A stretch of DNA of 64,000 nucleotides, taken from positions 82,001-146,000 of the forward strand of contig NC_092582.1 in the NCBI RefSeq assembly GCF_037975245.1. The letters run 5' to 3'. Position numbers and translations under genes: made by a program. Below are positions 60,801-64,000 of this stretch, in pieces (the first letter of the stretch is position 1; each line of letters begins with the position of its first letter). A model generated the notes under the pieces. That model was not told where the DNA came from. It made no database searches and saw only the letters and a program-made list of their open reading frames with translations. Origin of the DNA: Apostichopus japonicus. Taxonomy: Eukaryota > Echinodermata > Holothuroidea > Aspidochirotida > Stichopodidae.

Positions 60801-63800
60801 TTTAAAACCATGTACCCTTACCTTAATAATACCCCTTAACAATATAATTCTTGCGAGGACATGGTGATTCTTTAGAAAATCACATCAGAGGACCTGCAAT
60901 TCTTTTGTTCAAGTCCTCAAACACATACAAAAAAACACACACGCCAGCACGATCGCAAAGGAACTGAACCAAAAAGTCATCCCTCTGAATAGGATTTGTC
61001 TTTGCTAAGGCATTTTGACAGAAATCTGAAGTGTTTAGTAAAGAAAACTTTTTCCAGTAATCTTCCTTGCCCAAAACACTCTTTGCTAGGTGCAACTGTA
61101 TATTGTTACAAGAGTGCAGACATTTTAAGATACTGTAGGTAATGATTCCAATGAGAAACATTACATGACAACAGTTGTTGGCGAGGCGGGGGAACAAAGT
61201 GAGTTGGAATGCTGCACAGGTAAAGGTATGACATTGTAAGACTCTACTTTCGAAATGCATCTACTGCTTGGTCAATGTTTTGAGGAGTCCATGTTCATTA
61301 CAGAACACACTAAACAGCTTCATTAATTAAAACTGCACATCACATCATTGAATGTATTTGTTTTTGAAGATGCATTTATTATAATTATAAAACTGTGCTT
61401 CTGACATGGGGGTTGCCACATGGAAGCCAGTTGAGCGAGGTGGGAGCTTTTCTACTGATGTTGTTGATGTCTGCAAAGTTCACACATTGCTTTACTCATA
61501 AAGATATTTGCCTTAACTAGGTCATTCATTACACTTCCTCTCTAGAAATAGATTCTGGTTTTAAGGAGACAGTTGTGGATAATTTCCTTTTGATGGTTAC
61601 CATACTTGGTGATTCATGGTACAATAAATATTAACCAAACTGGTAGTTTTCAGGACAGACACTTTTTATTTCTTGGCAAATAAATGATAGGTAAACCCTG
61701 TGGGATATGACCTAAGCTCTCTGATGGAAACCACAGAACAGCTTGACAGGAACAAATCCTGATAGAGAGAACCACATCACTTCCAAAAGTGACCATTTGT
61801 CATTTTCATTTCTCAAATTTTCTTTCATAAATAAGAACATTTCTCAAATTTCTTGCACTTTTGCCTTTTAAAATTAATTTTGATTGTACCTAGGGGTCAG
61901 GTTCCTTTATACTATTTTCAAATATGACAAGGCATTTTTCATACTTTTGTGACAGTACTTTAAAATAAATTTTGTAGATTAATTAAATGAGAAAGCACAT
62001 AATTCCTTTAAAATAAATTTACCCTTCATGGTCTTTATTGTATCATTCCACAATGATACATACCGTACTACCATGTGAAAGCCTTGAGCTACTAGTATGT
62101 GTACAATTCATGATATTTAACATTTCATTCAACAATGATATACCGTACTACCATACACTGCACATGATGATCTATTCTAACTAGAAGTTAAAAAGCATCG
62201 CTGGAGGCAAAAAACAAAATCTTTTTTAATTTGCTCATAAATGCTAAAGTATTTTAGAACACAAACAATATTGTGGTTCCTGTTAAGTCGTAAGACACAG
62301 TAAATTAGAGAAATTTGATCTCAAAGTTAGCAGATTCTCACTGACCAGAAACGTGTTGCGTGAAAGCTCATGAACATACAGGTCACCGTGTGACATCAAT
62401 CTGCAGAGTGTACTGTGAACGCGAAACAATAACAATGGACTTTCCACGAACTTCTCATAAGAAAGTGAACAATAACAATGGACTTTCCACAAACTTAAGA
62501 AAGTGAATCATTTATTAACTTCACTCTTCCAATAAATATGCAGCTACAAGAGAAAGAATTGGTTGTATAGATTTGTTCACACATTTGTTAACTAAGTTTG
62601 GGTAGCAATCTTCAATTAAAAGTAAATATTGGTTCAAAAACTGCCCAAACATCTGGTGATATTTCGCAAGATTCGCTGCTATTATAGGCCAGTATACATA
62701 CTGTGCCGTAGGATATTGCGGTCTTGTCGCAATTGAAATGCCTACATTGTGAAATATGTCGACATCTCTTCATTTGTTGTTGTAATTAATCGTGTTTGCA
62801 GCTAGTTTCTAGTCAGTGGATGCAATATTAATTGAATCCACGAAATAAATAGCTTTGGGTATGTCTCAGTCTTGCTGCCATAATGTAAGGCTTTCAGAAA
62901 GTCACAACTTCACAAAAGCGCTACACAAGCGAAGGGAACACCACCGTAAAAAAAAATAGCGCCTGATAGATTCCATATTCCATATGAGTTTGAAAAGTTA
63001 AAAAATTTGAAAACTTTTACTGTCTCAGTACAATATCTACATGAGTACAATGCATATCGTCCGTACGTGTTAGTGTGCAACACTAAGTGGGTAGTGTCAT
63101 TGGTTGTGCTTAAGAGAACGACGTTGCACATTATAATAATGGGGAAATTGTGGCTAATGAGTTTAGGCATCAAAATCAGGGAGACTTTACCTTTAGAGGG
63201 CCACTGCGTAGACAATAATGTCTATAATACGTGTTTGTGTCAAAGTGCGCTGAACATATATTCGCCTGCAGACAGTGGGAAACCCTGGGAGTGAGAAAGT
63301 CTTTGCGTGTGCTACTTACAAAATTAATCCAAAGCCAGCGATGTTTATCGTCGGTTTGATGACTAGAAAACGAACAGAAACTAAAATTTCGGTTTTCAGA
63401 AGTGTTTTGCAACCTCCTACTACACAACTCGTTAGCATTTTGATCTTTACAGTATGACAGAGTGTCGTATTGGCGTAGTGTTAGTGCTGAAGTGAATAGC
63501 TCGATCGAAATTATTCCTTAACCGACCCGCCGCACTTGTACGTCACAGGGTGACCTGCAGTCACGTGAGCGCTTAGGAACAAGTTTTACCGAGTCCCAAA
63601 AGAAAATAATACAAAGTGTCATACATTAATGGAGAGGTACAAGTGTAAATATTCAATGGAACATGAAATTGAACGGATTAGATGATGTCAAAAAACCACC
63701 AGCTATGCCTTTTCAAGAAAAATTAAGGGTTTGACCCTTTAATTTTTAGTCACATGACAAACCCAATTAATGGTTTGGGTATTTCCAAATCATTCTATAT

Positions 63801-64000
63801 ATACCCACTCTGATCTACCAAACCTAAAACTGTTTAAACTATACCAGTTTGTAGATTGCGTATATATAGGAAACATGTAAGGGAGCACAGCACTAAATCG
63901 TACTGCATTATAATATCATTTGATCATATCATCTTTGTGTGTTTTCTTTAATTTAATCTCCATGCTATTCTGTTATCCAAGAAGTCTTTCTGTGAGAAAA
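60800..64000. other. 5' intron or upstream region, no exon recognised
   Basis: No Gly-X-Y, LamG-like or signal-peptide coding is evident on the minus strand. Small direct duplications: acaatgatacataccgtact/acaatgatataccgtact (62050, 62132) and aacaatggactttccac (62433, 62475). CpG is a little more frequent at 62650-63600, and a tatata-type word lies on the minus strand near 63865, but neither defines a promoter. The minus-strand ORF at 60880-61260 (126 aa) is unrecognised. Confidence 0.45.

Noticed and set aside
60880-61260. 126-codon minus-strand ORF as an upstream gene or collagen N-terminal exon
   Set aside because: No Gly-X-Y, no LamG-like pattern, no convincing splice sites and no family I recognise.
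63780-63880. TATA-like words as the collagen promoter
   Set aside because: AT-rich background makes such words common, and the exons for the signal peptide and N-propeptide are not between here and W1.

Overview
This is animal genomic DNA: AT-rich, intron-rich and crowded with minisatellites. One spliced gene on the minus strand occupies nearly all of it. I read 33 coding exons between 59088 and 803, all phase 0, together about 2.3 kb (773 codons). They encode a fibrillar collagen of the clade B (type V/XI) kind. In transcription order (high to low coordinates) they give the end of a short N-terminal collagenous segment (59026-59088, 58298-58372), the non-collagenous NC2-like hinge (49452-49550 and the start of 48986-49042), then 690 residues of perfect Gly-X-Y helix. 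The 5' part of the gene (signal peptide, LamG/TSPN domain, variable region) and the 3' part (roughly the last third of the helix and the C-propeptide) lie outside the window. The clade B call rests on the GLTGRPGP block at the helix start, on GRPGxDGxRG and [11 protein letters not shown] in register after it, and on a Lys at helix position 84; these comparisons use remembered COL5A1/COL11A1 sequence. The host looks like an invertebrate, perhaps a deuterostome such as an echinoderm or hemichordate, but nothing here fixes the species.

The introns are unusual. By my addition about 28 kb (roughly 45% of the window) is tandem repeat in about 20 separate arrays with unit lengths of 17 to 127 bp. 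The largest are a 99-bp array of about 47 copies (18.9-23.9 kb), a 41-bp array of about 109 copies (38.6-43.1 kb), a 31-33-bp array (50.6-53.7 kb) and a 53/61-bp array (32.0-34.9 kb). Several carry higher-order repeats. At three exons (2411-2464, 23877-23930, 48986-49042) the array next to the exon contains copies of the exon's 3' end with its 5' splice site, so the pre-mRNA carries strings of decoy donors. In the third case the copied exon end runs directly into telomere-type repeats.

Transposon remains sit in the same introns: a hAT-like element with terminal inverted repeats (6099-7414), two copies of a tRNA-derived SINE (13126-13396 plus, 19043-19283 minus), a decayed piggyBac transposase (about 24640-25983, minus) split by a 5'-truncated LINE (about 25080-25395, plus), and the 3' end of a Penelope-like element with GIY-YIG nuclease remnants and a hammerhead-like motif (37798-38460, minus).

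I saw no second host gene, no convincing RNA gene and no promoter. The last 4.9 kb (59089-64000) is 5' intron or upstream sequence with diverged repeats and no recognisable exon.
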